Shown: in pieces, positions 35,394 to 44,763 of the stretch
Position numbering within the stretch: the first letter of the stretch is position 1
Layout: each line of letters starts with the position of its first letter
DNA from: Segnochrobactrum spirostomi
GTDB taxonomy: Bacteria; Pseudomonadota; Alphaproteobacteria; Rhizobiales; Segnochrobactraceae
Direction of reading: 5' to 3'
Assembly (NCBI RefSeq): GCF_009600605.1
Contig: NZ_VWNA01000001.1
Coordinates: 124,001 to 188,000 of the forward strand
Length of the DNA stretch: 64,000 bases
Position numbers and translations under genes: made by a program
The notes under the pieces: generated by a model
Told to the model about the DNA's origin: nothing
Database searches by the model: none
Seen by the model: only the letters and a program-made list of their open reading frames with translations

Positions 35394-37376
35394 ATGAAGG
35401 CACGTCTCGGAACCGCAACCGCACTGACGCTCAACGCCTGCGTTGCACTCGCCGGATGCCTCGGTTTGCCTGATGCCGTGCTCGCCCAATCGACGCGCTG
35501 GGATTCGATCATCTCGAATACGAGCTACTACGTCCCGACCCCGATGATGCTGGCCTACGCGGCGACGACCACGTCCCTGGCCAATCCGCTGGCGATCGGC
35601 GACCAGACCCTCTGGTCGCTCGGAACATCGACCAATGGCATCTTCACCGGAACCTCGACCGGCGAACTCGCCATCGGTCCGACGGTCGCGCTCTCGAGCC
35701 AGACCATCCAAGGCACCGTCACGACCGATGGACGGATCACGATGGTGTTCACGTCCCCAGATGGGACGACGACCATCGGCGTGGGGAGCATGGCGAACCG
35801 CGGCGGCATCTACGAGATGGAAATGCAGATGATCACCGGCGATGGCGTGCTGGTGTCGCATTGGGCCTACATGACGCCCTATGACCCCGCGACGTTCACG
35901 CCGCCGGCGCCGCAAGTGGTTGCGAGCAACGCGTCGCCGCAATGGGCCTGGGTCGCCGGCACGCCCTGGCGGATTCTGCGGACCGGCGCGCCGAACGGTG
36001 CGCCGATGGGCAATCTTCTCATCACCAATTATCAGGGCGGATATTTCTGGGGCGTCGCGGCGGACCCCTCCGGCGGCCGATATTCCGTCCTCGGGTCCAT
36101 CACCCCCGAAGGCCGCGTGCTCTTGAACACGCTCCAGAACGGCACCCTCGTCAATCTCTACGGCGCGGTCGAGGGAGATGCATCGGCGGCGGCGATGCTG
36201 CTCGGTCTCTACGATGCCTCGGGCATCTACACGGGCGACATCACCACGCTCACCCTTGTTCAGCCCTATTCCGAGACCACCCAAGCCTACGGCAACACCG
36301 CGGCCTATCAGGCCGCGAACGTGCTCTACGGCATCGCCTCGTCCGTCGACGGCTTGTTCGGCCCGATGGCTCCGGTCATCCAGTCCCTGAACGGCCTCGA
36401 AGGATCGGCGCTCTCGACGGCGATCAGCCAGACCTTGCCAGTGCTCTCCGGCGCGGGCGTCCAGGCGACCTACGCGACGCAGCAGGCCTTTCAGCAGGTC
36501 GTCACCGCGCGTCTCGACGACGCCTATGCCCCGCGCGCCGGGACGCCCCGTAGCAATCTCTGGATTCAGCCGTTCGGCGGATACGCTTCTCAGGGCACCG
36601 AAGACGGCGTGACCGGCTACACCGCGAGCGGCGGCGGGTTCGCCGTCGGCGTCGACACGGCCGTCGGCGCCAACACGGTCCTCGGCCTCACCGGCGCCTA
36701 TTCCTACACCGAGATCGACGGGGCGGCCGATTCGGTGCCGAACACCCTCGACGTGTCGAGCTACCGGTTCGGCCTCTACGGCCTGCACGCCGTCACGCCG
36801 AACCTGCGCGCCGATTTCCTCTTCGACGCCGGCTACATCCGCAATTCGGAGAACCGCTCCATCACCTTCATGGGAAGCTCCGCCTCGGCCGATTATGACG
36901 GCTGGATCGGCCATGCCCATGTCGGCCTGAGCCGGGCCATCGACGTGGCTCCGAAAGTCTCGCTGACCCCGAAGATCGGCCTCGATTATTCCCAGGTCGC
37001 CGCCCTGGGCTACACCGAGACGGGCGCCGGCGCGCTCAATCTGACCGCGGACTATCAGGCCTACCAGAACCTGACGCTGGGCGTCGGTCTCGCGGGGTCT
37101 TATGCGCTGACCGATCGGGTGCGGCTCAACGCCGATGTCGGGGTCGGCTACAACACCTTGGACAATCAGACCCAACTCACGGCGTCCTATGCCGGCGGCG
37201 GACCCTCCTTCGTCACCTACGGCCCCGATCTCTCGCCCTGGACCTATTCGGCCGGAGCGAGCCTGGTCGCGGCGCAATCGGAGGCGGCGAGCTTCAGCGT
37301 CGCCTACGACGTCGAGGCGAGCCCGTCGGGCTTCGTCGGCCAATCCGGATCGCTCCGGTTCAAGATGAAATTCTGA
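35394..37376 (+). CDS. Autotransporter with C-terminal beta-barrel
   Basis: 660 residues from the ATG at 35394, which has a G-rich site just upstream; ATG 35382 would add four residues. A signal peptide of about 33 residues is followed by a passenger of about 350 residues rich in Thr, Ser, Gly and Tyr, beginning WDSIISNTSYYVPTPMMLAYA. From about residue 385 an autotransporter barrel follows (NLWIQPFGGYASQGTEDGV, then alternating beta segments), ending in KMKF; a terminal aromatic residue is the outer-membrane assembly signal. No protease or adhesin motif is recognisable in the passenger, so its job is unknown. Confidence 0.88.
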   Translation: MKARLGTATALTLNACVALAGCLGLPDAVLAQSTRWDSIISNTSYYVPTPMMLAYAATTTSLANPLAIGDQTLWSLGTSTNGIFTGTSTGELAIGPTVALSSQTIQGTVTTDGRITMVFTSPDGTTTIGVGSMANRGGIYEMEMQMITGDGVLVSHWAYMTPYDPATFTPPAPQVVASNASPQWAWVAGTPWRILRTGAPNGAPMGNLLITNYQGGYFWGVAADPSGGRYSVLGSITPEGRVLLNTLQNGTLVNLYGAVEGDASAAAMLLGLYDASGIYTGDITTLTLVQPYSETTQAYGNTAAYQAANVLYGIASSVDGLFGPMAPVIQSLNGLEGSALSTAISQTLPVLSGAGVQATYATQQAFQQVVTARLDDAYAPRAGTPRSNLWIQPFGGYASQGTEDGVTGYTASGGGFAVGVDTAVGANTVLGLTGAYSYTEIDGAADSVPNTLDVSSYRFGLYGLHAVTPNLRADFLFDAGYIRNSENRSITFMGSSASADYDGWIGHAHVGLSRAIDVAPKVSLTPKIGLDYSQVAALGYTETGAGALNLTADYQAYQNLTLGVGLAGSYALTDRVRLNADVGVGYNTLDNQTQLTASYAGGGPSFVTYGPDLSPWTYSAGASLVAAQSEAASFSVAYDVEASPSGFVGQSGSLRFKMKF

Positions 37377-37536
37377 AGCGAAGGCGCGTCAGCCCGGGAG
37401 GGCTCCCGCGGACCCGGCTGCGGTTCACGATGGCCGTGTTCGGCAAAGGGCGCCTTGCACCGTTCCCGGGCCTCGGTTAGGCACGCCCAGCAACGCGCGT
37501 GCGCTCGGTCGCTGCGCCTCAGCCAAGGGACGGACC

Positions 37537-38202
37537 ATGTCGCGCGTCATCGCCTTCGATCTCGACGGAACCCTGGTCGAAACCGCCCCGGATCTCGCCG
37601 CGACGCTCAATCTCGTTCTCGCCGAGGAAGGGCTCGCGCCGATCGACGAGGCGGGCGTGCGCAGCATGGTCGGCCGCGGCGCCCGGGTTCTGATCGCCCG
37701 CGGCCTCGCCGCCCGCGACCACAGCGTCAGCGAGGCGCGGCTCGAGGAGCTGTTCCAGTCCTACCTCGTCCATTACGAAGCCCGGATCGACGCGCTGAGC
37801 CACCCCTTCCCCGGTGTCGCCGACAGCCTCGATCGCTTCGCCGAGGCCGGTTGGACGCTCGCGGTCTGCACCAACAAGCCGGAGAAGCTGTCGAAGCTCC
37901 TGCTCGGCAAGCTCGGTCTGGCCGACCGCTTCTCGGTGATCGCGGGGCCCGACACCTTCGGCGTCTCGAAGCCCGACCCGCAGCACATCCTGCGCACCGT
38001 CGAGGCGGCGGGCGGCACGGCGTCCCACGCCGTGATGGTCGGCGATTCGCATGCCGACGTCGCCGCCGCCAAGGCGGCGGGCGTGCCGGTGATCGGCGTC
38101 ACGTTCGGCTATACCGACCAGCCCGTCGCGAGCTTCGGGCCGGACCGCACGATCGACCATTTCGACGAATTGTGGGACGCCGTCGCGACCCTGCGCGCCT
38201 GA
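37537..38202 (+). CDS. gph: Phosphoglycolate phosphatase (HAD family)
   Basis: 221 residues. HAD motif I FDLDGTLVETAPDLAATLN (catalytic aspartates at about 8 and 10), motif II in VCTNKPEK, motif III lysine SKPDPQHIL and motif IV MVGDSHADVAAAKAAG. The TAPDL start matches Gph, which clears 2-phosphoglycolate, but other HAD-IA substrates cannot be excluded. It is a single-gene unit between the autotransporter and the convergent acyl-CoA dehydrogenase. Confidence 0.88.
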   Translation: MSRVIAFDLDGTLVETAPDLAATLNLVLAEEGLAPIDEAGVRSMVGRGARVLIARGLAARDHSVSEARLEELFQSYLVHYEARIDALSHPFPGVADSLDRFAEAGWTLAVCTNKPEKLSKLLLGKLGLADRFSVIAGPDTFGVSKPDPQHILRTVEAAGGTASHAVMVGDSHADVAAAKAAGVPVIGVTFGYTDQPVASFGPDRTIDHFDELWDAVATLRA

Positions 38203-38248
38203 CGTTCGTCCCACCCTGAACCGAGCGGACGAAGTCCGTGCCGCCGCC

Positions 38249-39892
38249 CTATTGCTGGACGGCGAAATCGACGATCGCAGCGGTGTCGAACCGGCTTTCG
38301 GCAATGCCGTAGGTGGCCCGCCAGCTCCCTGCGAGCCGCCCCGCCACGAAGGCGTCCGCAAGCACCCGCGGTGCGAACTTGTGCAGCGCCGCGGCCGCCC
38401 CGGCGAGTGCGAGTTGCTCCGTCAGGATGCGGCTCGTGCCGGGGTCTGAGACCGCGGCGGCGGCGGCCGAGCGGATGTCGACCACCGAGATCGGCCCATC
38501 CACATCGACGTCGCGCGCGATCTCGGCCAGCGCCGCATTGAGCGCCGCCGGATCGCTCGACACCATCCGCGCGATCTCGAGGCAGAGCAGATTGCCGCCG
38601 CCGCCCCACAGGGCATGGAGCGGCGCGTCGCGATAGAGCCGCGGCAACAGGCCGTCCTCGACACAGCCGTTGCCGCCGACGCACTCCATCGCCTCCTGAA
38701 GGAAGGCCGGCGCCGTCTTGGTGATCCAATATTTCGCGGCGGGCGTCATGATCCGGGCGAACGCCGCCTCGTGGGGGTCCTTGGCGCCCGCGTCGTAGGC
38801 GAGCGCGAGGCGCATCACCAGGGCGGTCGCCGCCAGCGAATCGAGAGCGAGATCAGCGAGCACCCGCAGCATCAGGGGCTCCTCGATCAGGAGCGAGCCG
38901 AACACGCGGCGATGGCGGGCATAGTGGACCGCCTCCACCAGCCCGGCGCGCATCAGGCCGGCCGCGGCGAGCGCGCCGTCGAGGCGAACGAGCGCCGAGA
39001 GCGGCGCCGCGACGGTGATGCCGCGGCCCGGCTCGCCGAGAAGATGGCCGAGCGCGCCGTCGAACGCGATTTCCGCCGTGGCGTTCGCCCGATTGCCGAG
39101 TTTCGCCTTGAGCCGGTCGAGGCGCACGCCGTTCGGCAGACCATCGTCGGTCACCCGCGGCACGAGGAACAGGCTCGGCCCCTGAGGGGTTTGGGCGAGC
39201 ACCACGAAGGCGTCCGCCATCGGGGACGAGACGAACCATTTGTGGCCGTCGAGCCGCCACACGCCCTCCTCCACCGGCTCGGCCCGCGTCGCGACCGCGC
39301 GCAGATCGGTGCCGGCCTCCCGCTCGGCGAAGGCGACGGCAATGGTGACGCCGTGCTTGTCCTCCTTCGCCAGGGGTCGATGGTCGTAACGGCGGGTGCG
39401 GACGAACTTCAGCCAATCCCCCATCACCGGACGGTTGGCGCGCAACGCGGCCACCGCGGCGCTCGTGGTCGACAGCGCGAAGACGTGTCCGCCCTCGGTC
39501 TGGCTCGTCATGTAGAGGGCTGCGGCGCGCACCGCATGGCGATGACCCGCTAGGTCCGAGTCCTCCTCCCAGATCGCGGAATGCAGGCCGTTCTCGACGC
39601 TGCGGCGCATCAAAGCGTGGTAGGCAGGATGGAACTCGACGCTGTCCTGGCGGCGCCCGTAACGGTCGAACGTGTTGAGAACCGGTGCGTTCTCGTTGGC
39701 GAGGCGGGCGAGTTCGAAGGCTTCGGCCGAACCCCAATAAGCGCCGATCCGGCCGAGTTCCCCTTCCACCTCCGAGCCGAGCAGCGTTTCGAGCGCGCCG
39801 ATCAGGATCGGATCGGTCTCGAACAGATTGCGCCCGAACGACGGCGGTGGCTGGTTGATCGCCTCGTAGATGTCGATGGCCTCGCCCGGCAT
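38249..39892 (-). CDS. AidB-like acyl-CoA dehydrogenase family protein
   Basis: 547 residues from the ATG at 39892 (MPGEAIDIYEAINQPPP). The YEAINQPPPSFGRNLFETDP opening, FAEREAGTDLRAV, GHKWFVSSPMADAF and C-terminal ECVGGNGCVEDG are features of the AidB branch of FAD acyl-CoA dehydrogenases. E. coli AidB is induced by alkylation damage and binds DNA; the natural substrate is uncertain. Whether this member acts in DNA protection or fatty/branched acid oxidation is not decidable here. A longer reading to 39985 exists but is unlike the family start. Confidence 0.86.
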   Translation of the reverse strand: MPGEAIDIYEAINQPPPSFGRNLFETDPILIGALETLLGSEVEGELGRIGAYWGSAEAFELARLANENAPVLNTFDRYGRRQDSVEFHPAYHALMRRSVENGLHSAIWEEDSDLAGHRHAVRAAALYMTSQTEGGHVFALSTTSAAVAALRANRPVMGDWLKFVRTRRYDHRPLAKEDKHGVTIAVAFAEREAGTDLRAVATRAEPVEEGVWRLDGHKWFVSSPMADAFVVLAQTPQGPSLFLVPRVTDDGLPNGVRLDRLKAKLGNRANATAEIAFDGALGHLLGEPGRGITVAAPLSALVRLDGALAAAGLMRAGLVEAVHYARHRRVFGSLLIEEPLMLRVLADLALDSLAATALVMRLALAYDAGAKDPHEAAFARIMTPAAKYWITKTAPAFLQEAMECVGGNGCVEDGLLPRLYRDAPLHALWGGGGNLLCLEIARMVSSDPAALNAALAEIARDVDVDGPISVVDIRSAAAAAVSDPGTSRILTEQLALAGAAAALHKFAPRVLADAFVAGRLAGSWRATYGIAESRFDTAAIVDFAVQQ

Positions 39893-40083
39893 GGACGCGA
39901 TGACTCCGGTGAACGATGTCGGCGCGCCGTGGAGCGGCCGGCGATCGGGAACACGTGATGTGATATTCACACGTTTACGCACCATCGCCTTAAGGAATCA
40001 CAGCCGAATGCGGGGATCGCCCCGCCGCGCAGGCCGTCGCCCGCTTGTGCTCGCCGTGCGCATCGCCTAGACGATCGGTCTCG

Positions 40084-41043
40084 ATGATGGACCCCGCGAA
40101 CGCAGCCTCAGGGCTTCCCTTTCCGCACCGGCACCTGCTCGGGATCGAAGGTCTTCGCCCCGAGGAGATCGAGGCGTTGCTGGCGATGGCGGAAGACGCC
40201 GTCGCACTGAACCGGCAGGTCGAGAAGAAGCGCAGCATTCTGCGCGGCCGGACCCAGATCAACCTGTTCTTCGAAGCCTCGACGCGCACGCAATCGTCGT
40301 TCGAGCTCGCCGGCAAGCGGCTCGGCGCCGACGTCATGAACATGTCGGTCGCCTCCTCGTCGGTGAAGAAGGGCGAGACGCTGATCGACACGGCGCAGAC
40401 GCTCAACGCGATGCGACCCGACATCCTCGTCGTCCGCCACCATGCCGCCGGCGCGGTCGCCCTGCTCGCCCGCAAGGTCGGCTGCTCGGTCGTCAATGCC
40501 GGCGACGGCGCCCACGAGCACCCGACCCAGGCCCTGCTCGACGCGCTGACGATCCGCCGCAACAAGGGCCGTATCGCCGGGCTCCGCGTCGCGATCTGCG
40601 GCGACATCCTGCACTCCCGCGTCGCCCGCTCGAACATCCTGCTTCTTTCGGCGCTCGGGGCCGAGGTGCGGGTCGTCGCCCCCTCGACCCTGCTGCCGTC
40701 GGGCATCGACCGGATGGGCGTGCGCGCCTTCACCCGCATGAAGGAAGGCCTCGAGGGCGCCGACATCGTGATGATGCTGCGCCTCCAGCGCGAGCGCATG
40801 GACGGCTCGTTCGTCCCCTCGGTGCGAGAATATTTCCATTATTGGGGCCTCGACGAAGAGAAGCTCGCCTACGCGGCGCCCGACGCTCTCGTCATGCACC
40901 CGGGTCCGATGAACCGCGGCGTCGAGATCGATCCCGCCGTTGCGGACGGGCCGCGCAGCCTCATCGGCGAGCAGGTCGAGATGGGTGTCGCCGTCCGCAT
41001 GGCGGTGCTCGAGGCGCTCTCCGCGCACCTTCCGAATGCCTGA
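40084..41043 (+). CDS. pyrB: Aspartate carbamoyltransferase catalytic subunit
   Basis: First committed pyrimidine step. 319 residues from the first of two adjacent ATGs (40084/40087). Carbamoyl-phosphate loop [35 protein letters not shown] in the aspartate domain, and [11 protein letters not shown] near the end. The stop is 51 bp before pyrC, so the two form an operon; no pyrI is present. Confidence 0.97.
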   Translation: MMDPANAASGLPFPHRHLLGIEGLRPEEIEALLAMAEDAVALNRQVEKKRSILRGRTQINLFFEASTRTQSSFELAGKRLGADVMNMSVASSSVKKGETLIDTAQTLNAMRPDILVVRHHAAGAVALLARKVGCSVVNAGDGAHEHPTQALLDALTIRRNKGRIAGLRVAICGDILHSRVARSNILLLSALGAEVRVVAPSTLLPSGIDRMGVRAFTRMKEGLEGADIVMMLRLQRERMDGSFVPSVREYFHYWGLDEEKLAYAAPDALVMHPGPMNRGVEIDPAVADGPRSLIGEQVEMGVAVRMAVLEALSAHLPNA

Positions 41044-41094
41044 AAAGTCCGCGCGGTGCCCGCCTCGGGGCCGTGCCACGTCGAGGAACATCCG

Positions 41095-42402
41095 GTGAGC
41101 GAAATCCGGCCGATCGTCATCAGGAACGCCCGCATCGTCGATCCCGCCCGCGGCATCGACGGCACGGGCGACGTGGTGGTCAAGGACGGCCGCATCGCCG
41201 CCGCCGATCCCGCTCCCGCCACCTCCGTTCCGGACGGGGCCGAGATCGTCGACGCCCGCGGCTTGGTCGCCGCGCCGGGCCTCGTCGACATGCTGGTCCA
41301 CGCCGGCGAGCCCGGCCACGAGCATCGCGAGACGCTGGCGAGCGCGAGCCTCGCGGCAGCGGCCGGCGGCGTCACCACGATCGTGATCCAGCCGGACACC
41401 GATCCGGTCATCGACGACCCGGCTTTGGTCGACTTCCTGCTGCGCCGCGCCCGCGACACCGCGCGCGTCCGCGTGCTGCCCATGGCGGCGCTGACGAAGG
41501 GCCTCGCCGGCCGCGAGACGACCGAGATCGGCCTCCTCCAGGAAGCCGGCGCGGTCGCCTTCACCAACGGCCGGGCCGCGCTTTCAAGCGCCCGGGTGAT
41601 GCGCCGCGCCCTCACCTACGCACGCGATTTCGGCGCCCTCATCGTCCACAAGCCGGAAGATCCCGAGCTCGTCGGCAGCGGCGTCATGAACGAGGGCGAG
41701 ACGGCGAGCCGTCTCGGGCTTTCCGGCATCCCGCGGGAGGCCGAATTCATCCCGCTCGAACGCGACCTCCGCCTCGTTCGGCTGACGCGCGGCCGTTATC
41801 ACGCGGCGCTCGTGAGCTGCGCCCATTCGGTGGCGGCGCTGCGCGCGGCCAAGGCCGAAGGGCTCGACGTGACCGCGGCGACCTCGGTCGCGCACTTGAC
41901 GCTGAACGAGCTCGACGTCGCGCAGTACCGCACCTTCGTGAAGCTCTCGCCGCCGCTCCGCGACGAGGACGACCGCCGCGCCATCATCGACGCGGTCGCC
42001 GACGGCACGATCGACATCGTGGTCTCGAACCACGATCCGCAGGACGTGGAGATGAAGCGGCATCCGTTTGCCGAGGCCGCGGACGGGGCGATCGGCCTCG
42101 AAACCCTGCTCGCGGGCGGCCTCCGCCTCGTGCACAACGGCGACCTCACCCTGCCGCGTCTCATCGAGGCGATGTCGACCGCACCGGCCAAGCGGCTCGG
42201 CATCGCGGCCGGCACGCTCGCCCCCGGAGCGCCGGCGGATATCGTCCTGTTCGATCCCGGCGCGCCTTGGGTGCTCGCACTCGACGGCATCGTGTCGCGG
42301 TCGAAGAACACGCCCTTCGAGAATGCCCGCTTCCAGGGACGCGTCGTTCGCACTTTGGTTGCAGGAAAAACCGTTCACACCTACTCTCATTCGGCGTCCT
42401 GA
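41095..42402 (+). CDS. pyrC: Dihydroorotase-like protein, probably non-catalytic partner of PyrB
   Basis: 435 residues from the GTG at 41095, which has GAGG upstream. The overall fold and neighbourhood match dihydroorotase, but key positions differ. The DxHxH metal motif reads [13 protein letters not shown] (first His is Leu, substrate Arg is Gly). The catalytic-Asp motif usually TDHAPH reads SNHDPQD (Asp is Asn). This pattern is that of the alphaproteobacterial and pseudomonad dihydroorotase homologues that sit next to pyrB and stabilise ATCase (PyrX/PyrC'). If so, a separate active dihydroorotase should exist elsewhere in the genome. Family assignment is firm; loss of activity is inference. 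Confidence 0.88.
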   Translation: MSEIRPIVIRNARIVDPARGIDGTGDVVVKDGRIAAADPAPATSVPDGAEIVDARGLVAAPGLVDMLVHAGEPGHEHRETLASASLAAAAGGVTTIVIQPDTDPVIDDPALVDFLLRRARDTARVRVLPMAALTKGLAGRETTEIGLLQEAGAVAFTNGRAALSSARVMRRALTYARDFGALIVHKPEDPELVGSGVMNEGETASRLGLSGIPREAEFIPLERDLRLVRLTRGRYHAALVSCAHSVAALRAAKAEGLDVTAATSVAHLTLNELDVAQYRTFVKLSPPLRDEDDRRAIIDAVADGTIDIVVSNHDPQDVEMKRHPFAEAADGAIGLETLLAGGLRLVHNGDLTLPRLIEAMSTAPAKRLGIAAGTLAPGAPADIVLFDPGAPWVLALDGIVSRSKNTPFENARFQGRVVRTLVAGKTVHTYSHSAS

Positions 42403-42422
42403 CGGACGCCAAGGACCTCGCG

Positions 42423-43049
42423 ATGTTCGACTGGTCGATCGGTTGGCCCGCCTTCGCCGTGGCTCTCGTCGGCGGCTATATCCTGGGGTCGATTCCGTTC
42501 GGCCTCATCATCACGCGTCTCGCCGGCGTCGGCGACATCCGCGCGATCGGCTCCGGCAATATCGGCGCGACCAACGTGCTGCGCACGGGGCGCAAGTCGC
42601 TTGCCGCCGGAACGCTCGCCGGCGACATGCTGAAGGGGACGGTGGCAGTCATCCTCGCCCGCGAACTCGGCGGCGAGGCGGCGGCGATCGTCGCAGGCAT
42701 CGGTGCCTTCCTCGGCCACCTCTTCCCGGTCTGGCTCGGCTTCAAGGGCGGCAAGGGGGTGGCGACCTTCCTCGGTATCACCCTCGGGCTCGCCTGGCCG
42801 GCAGCGATCTCCTTCGCCGCGATCTGGCTCATCGTCTTCTGGCTGACGCGTTATTCCTCGCTCTCCGCCCTGATCGCCAGCGCCGCGACCCCGCTGGTGT
42901 TCTGGGCCATGGGCTTGCCCGACAATGCCGTCGTCTTCGCCATGCTCGCGGCGATCCTCTGGTGGAAGCATTCGGCGAATATCAGCCGCCTCCTCAACGG
43001 CACCGAGAGCAAGTTCAGCTCCAAGAAGAAAGAGGCTGCGGGGACATGA
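42423..43049 (+). CDS. plsY: Glycerol-3-phosphate acyltransferase PlsY
   Basis: Membrane enzyme making lysophosphatidic acid from acyl-phosphate and glycerol 3-phosphate. 208 residues with five hydrophobic helices. Signature motifs: [27 protein letters not shown] and [13 protein letters not shown]. The stop overlaps the start of dprA (ATGA), and pyrC ends 20 bp upstream, suggesting a pyrB-pyrC-plsY-dprA unit as in other alphaproteobacteria. Confidence 0.96.
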   Translation: MFDWSIGWPAFAVALVGGYILGSIPFGLIITRLAGVGDIRAIGSGNIGATNVLRTGRKSLAAGTLAGDMLKGTVAVILARELGGEAAAIVAGIGAFLGHLFPVWLGFKGGKGVATFLGITLGLAWPAAISFAAIWLIVFWLTRYSSLSALIASAATPLVFWAMGLPDNAVVFAMLAAILWWKHSANISRLLNGTESKFSSKKKEAAGT

Positions 43050-44179
43050 CGGGCGGCCGGGCAGGCAGCGGCGTTCGGCTCACCGACGCTCAGCGCCTCG
43101 CCTGGCTTCGCCTGATCCGGTCCGAGAATGTCGGGCCGGCGACCTTCCGCCAACTCGTCAACCATTTCGGCTCGGCCGGCGAGGCGCTCGAAGCCTTGCC
43201 GGAGCTCGCCCGCCGCGGCGGGCGTTCCCGCATCCGTGTCGCGAGCGTTGCGGAGGCCGAGGCAGAACTTGCGTTGGCCCACCGCGTCGGGGCGCGGTTC
43301 GTCGCCCTCGGCGAACCGGATTATCCCGCCGACCTCGCCGCCATCGATGCCCCACCGCCGCTCCTCGCCGTGCGTGGCGGTTCGCAGGTCCTCATCGATC
43401 CCGCCGTCGCCATCGTGGGTTCCCGCAACGCCTCGTCCGCCGGCCGAACGATGGCTGAACGCCTCGCCCGCGGCGTGTCGGCCGCCGGTTTCACCATCGT
43501 GTCCGGGCTCGCGCGCGGGATCGACGGCGCCGCCCACGCGGCGTCCCTAGCGGGTGGCACCGTGGCGGTCCTCGCTGGCGGGCTTGATCATATCTATCCG
43601 CCCGAGAACGAACCGCTCCTTGCGCAAATCCTCGATGCCGGCGGCGTCGCGATCTCGGAGATGCCGTTCGGTTGGGCGCCGCGGGCACACGATTTTCCCC
43701 GGCGCAACAGGCTGATTTCCGGCATGAGCCTCGCCGTCGTGGTGGTCGAGGCCGCCGCGCGGTCGGGGTCGCTGCACACCGCCCGGTTCGCCGCCGAACA
43801 GGGCCGCGAGGTGCTGGCGGTGCCGGGCTCCCCGCTCGATCCGCGCGCTGAGGGCTGCAACTTGCTGCTGCGCGACGGGGCGACGCTGATCCGCCATGCC
43901 GACGACGTCCTCGAAGCGGTGCTGCCGCTCGCCGGCCGGCGGGGGGATCCGAAGGCGATCGAAGAGCCGCCGTCCCCTCCCCAAGAGGCCCCCGCCATGG
44001 TGGACGACGATGCCCGCCGCAGGGTGATCGAAGCGCTGGGTCCGACCCCGACGCCGATCGACGAGATCGTCCGCCACGTTGGGCTGACAGCATCTCAAGT
44101 GCTGATCATCCTCTTGGAACTCGAACTCGCGGGCCGCACAGAGCGTCACGGCGGTGGTCGCGTCTCGCTCCTATATTGA
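43046..44179 (+). CDS. dprA: DNA-processing protein DprA
   Basis: Loads RecA on incoming single-stranded DNA during transformation. 377 residues. SAM-like N-terminal part, then the Rossmann domain with [40 protein letters not shown] and [19 protein letters not shown]-terminal winged helix (about 315-377) follows a Pro/Glu linker. The start overlaps plsY. Natural transformation itself is not shown by one gene. Confidence 0.96.
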   Translation: MTGGRAGSGVRLTDAQRLAWLRLIRSENVGPATFRQLVNHFGSAGEALEALPELARRGGRSRIRVASVAEAEAELALAHRVGARFVALGEPDYPADLAAIDAPPPLLAVRGGSQVLIDPAVAIVGSRNASSAGRTMAERLARGVSAAGFTIVSGLARGIDGAAHAASLAGGTVAVLAGGLDHIYPPENEPLLAQILDAGGVAISEMPFGWAPRAHDFPRRNRLISGMSLAVVVVEAAARSGSLHTARFAAEQGREVLAVPGSPLDPRAEGCNLLLRDGATLIRHADDVLEAVLPLAGRRGDPKAIEEPPSPPQEAPAMVDDDARRRVIEALGPTPTPIDEIVRHVGLTASQVLIILLELELAGRTERHGGGRVSLLY

Positions 44180-44285
44180 AGCCTCGATCGGTGGGACCGA
44201 TCCGCCATTGTCGGCCGGCCCATCCCGTGGGAGACCGGACCTCGGCCGATCGGCGCCCCGCCGGATGCCCCCCGCAGAGGCCCGG

Positions 44286-44459
44286 TCAGCGCGAGATCCT
44301 TCGCCGCCCGCGGCCCCGGTCCTCGGCCTGCATCGTGGCTTCCTCCCGAGCCATTTCGAGGAGGTAAGCGAGCATCAACAGGCCGGCCTCCTCGGCCATT
44401 CTGGCGAGTTCGTTGGTGATCTTCGCTGTATAAAGGGCGACCTCCTCGGAGCTCCGCAT
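44286..44459 (-). CDS. Small protein, 57 residues, unknown function
   Basis: ATG at 44459 to TGA at 44286-44288. The product begins MRSSEEVALYTAKITNELA and continues RMAEEAGLLMLAYLLEMARE, an amphipathic helix pair ending in an arginine-rich tail (RGRGRRRISR). GGAG-like purines lie before the start. The codon pattern and helical character make it more than a random frame, and short proteins with YTAKITNELARMAEEAGL-like sequence recur in Hyphomicrobiales. No function is known to me. Nothing else lies between dprA and topA. Confidence 0.72.
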   Translation of the reverse strand: MRSSEEVALYTAKITNELARMAEEAGLLMLAYLLEMAREEATMQAEDRGRGRRRISR

Positions 44460-44763
44460 CGAATCCCACCTACGCCGATTGCCCGCCGCCGATCCGAGGC
44501 TTCGCCGTCAGATTGCAGCCCTCAATACAGCAACTAACACGGGCTCTATGCCATTCTACAACCAACCTTGGGTTGTATCCGCGGTGGCGCGCGTGCCCAA
44601 CCGCAGCCGGCCGGACCGTCCCGATTCTTGTCCTTCGCCGGGACAGCCATTAATTGACAGGGCCGCGCCGATCTCCGATGGTCCACCGCTGACCGGCGGG
44701 CCTCCGCCTCCCTCCGCCCGTTCGGCTCGACCTTGATCTGCGGCGGCTTTTCGTAAGGTACCG
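44460..44763. other. Intergenic region before topA with an inverted repeat
   Basis: 304 bp without a gene. TACAACC (44557-44563), 7 nt, GGTTGTA (44571-44577) is a perfect inverted repeat in the locally AT-rich part, possibly an operator. The topA promoter and that of the small gene on the minus strand should lie here; no box is clear enough to call. Confidence 0.5.

Noticed and set aside
35430-35470. Lipoprotein lipobox (LAGC) in the autotransporter signal peptide
   Set aside because: A longer hydrophobic stretch and an LAQS signal-peptidase I site follow; autotransporters with barrels are normally cleaved by signal peptidase I.
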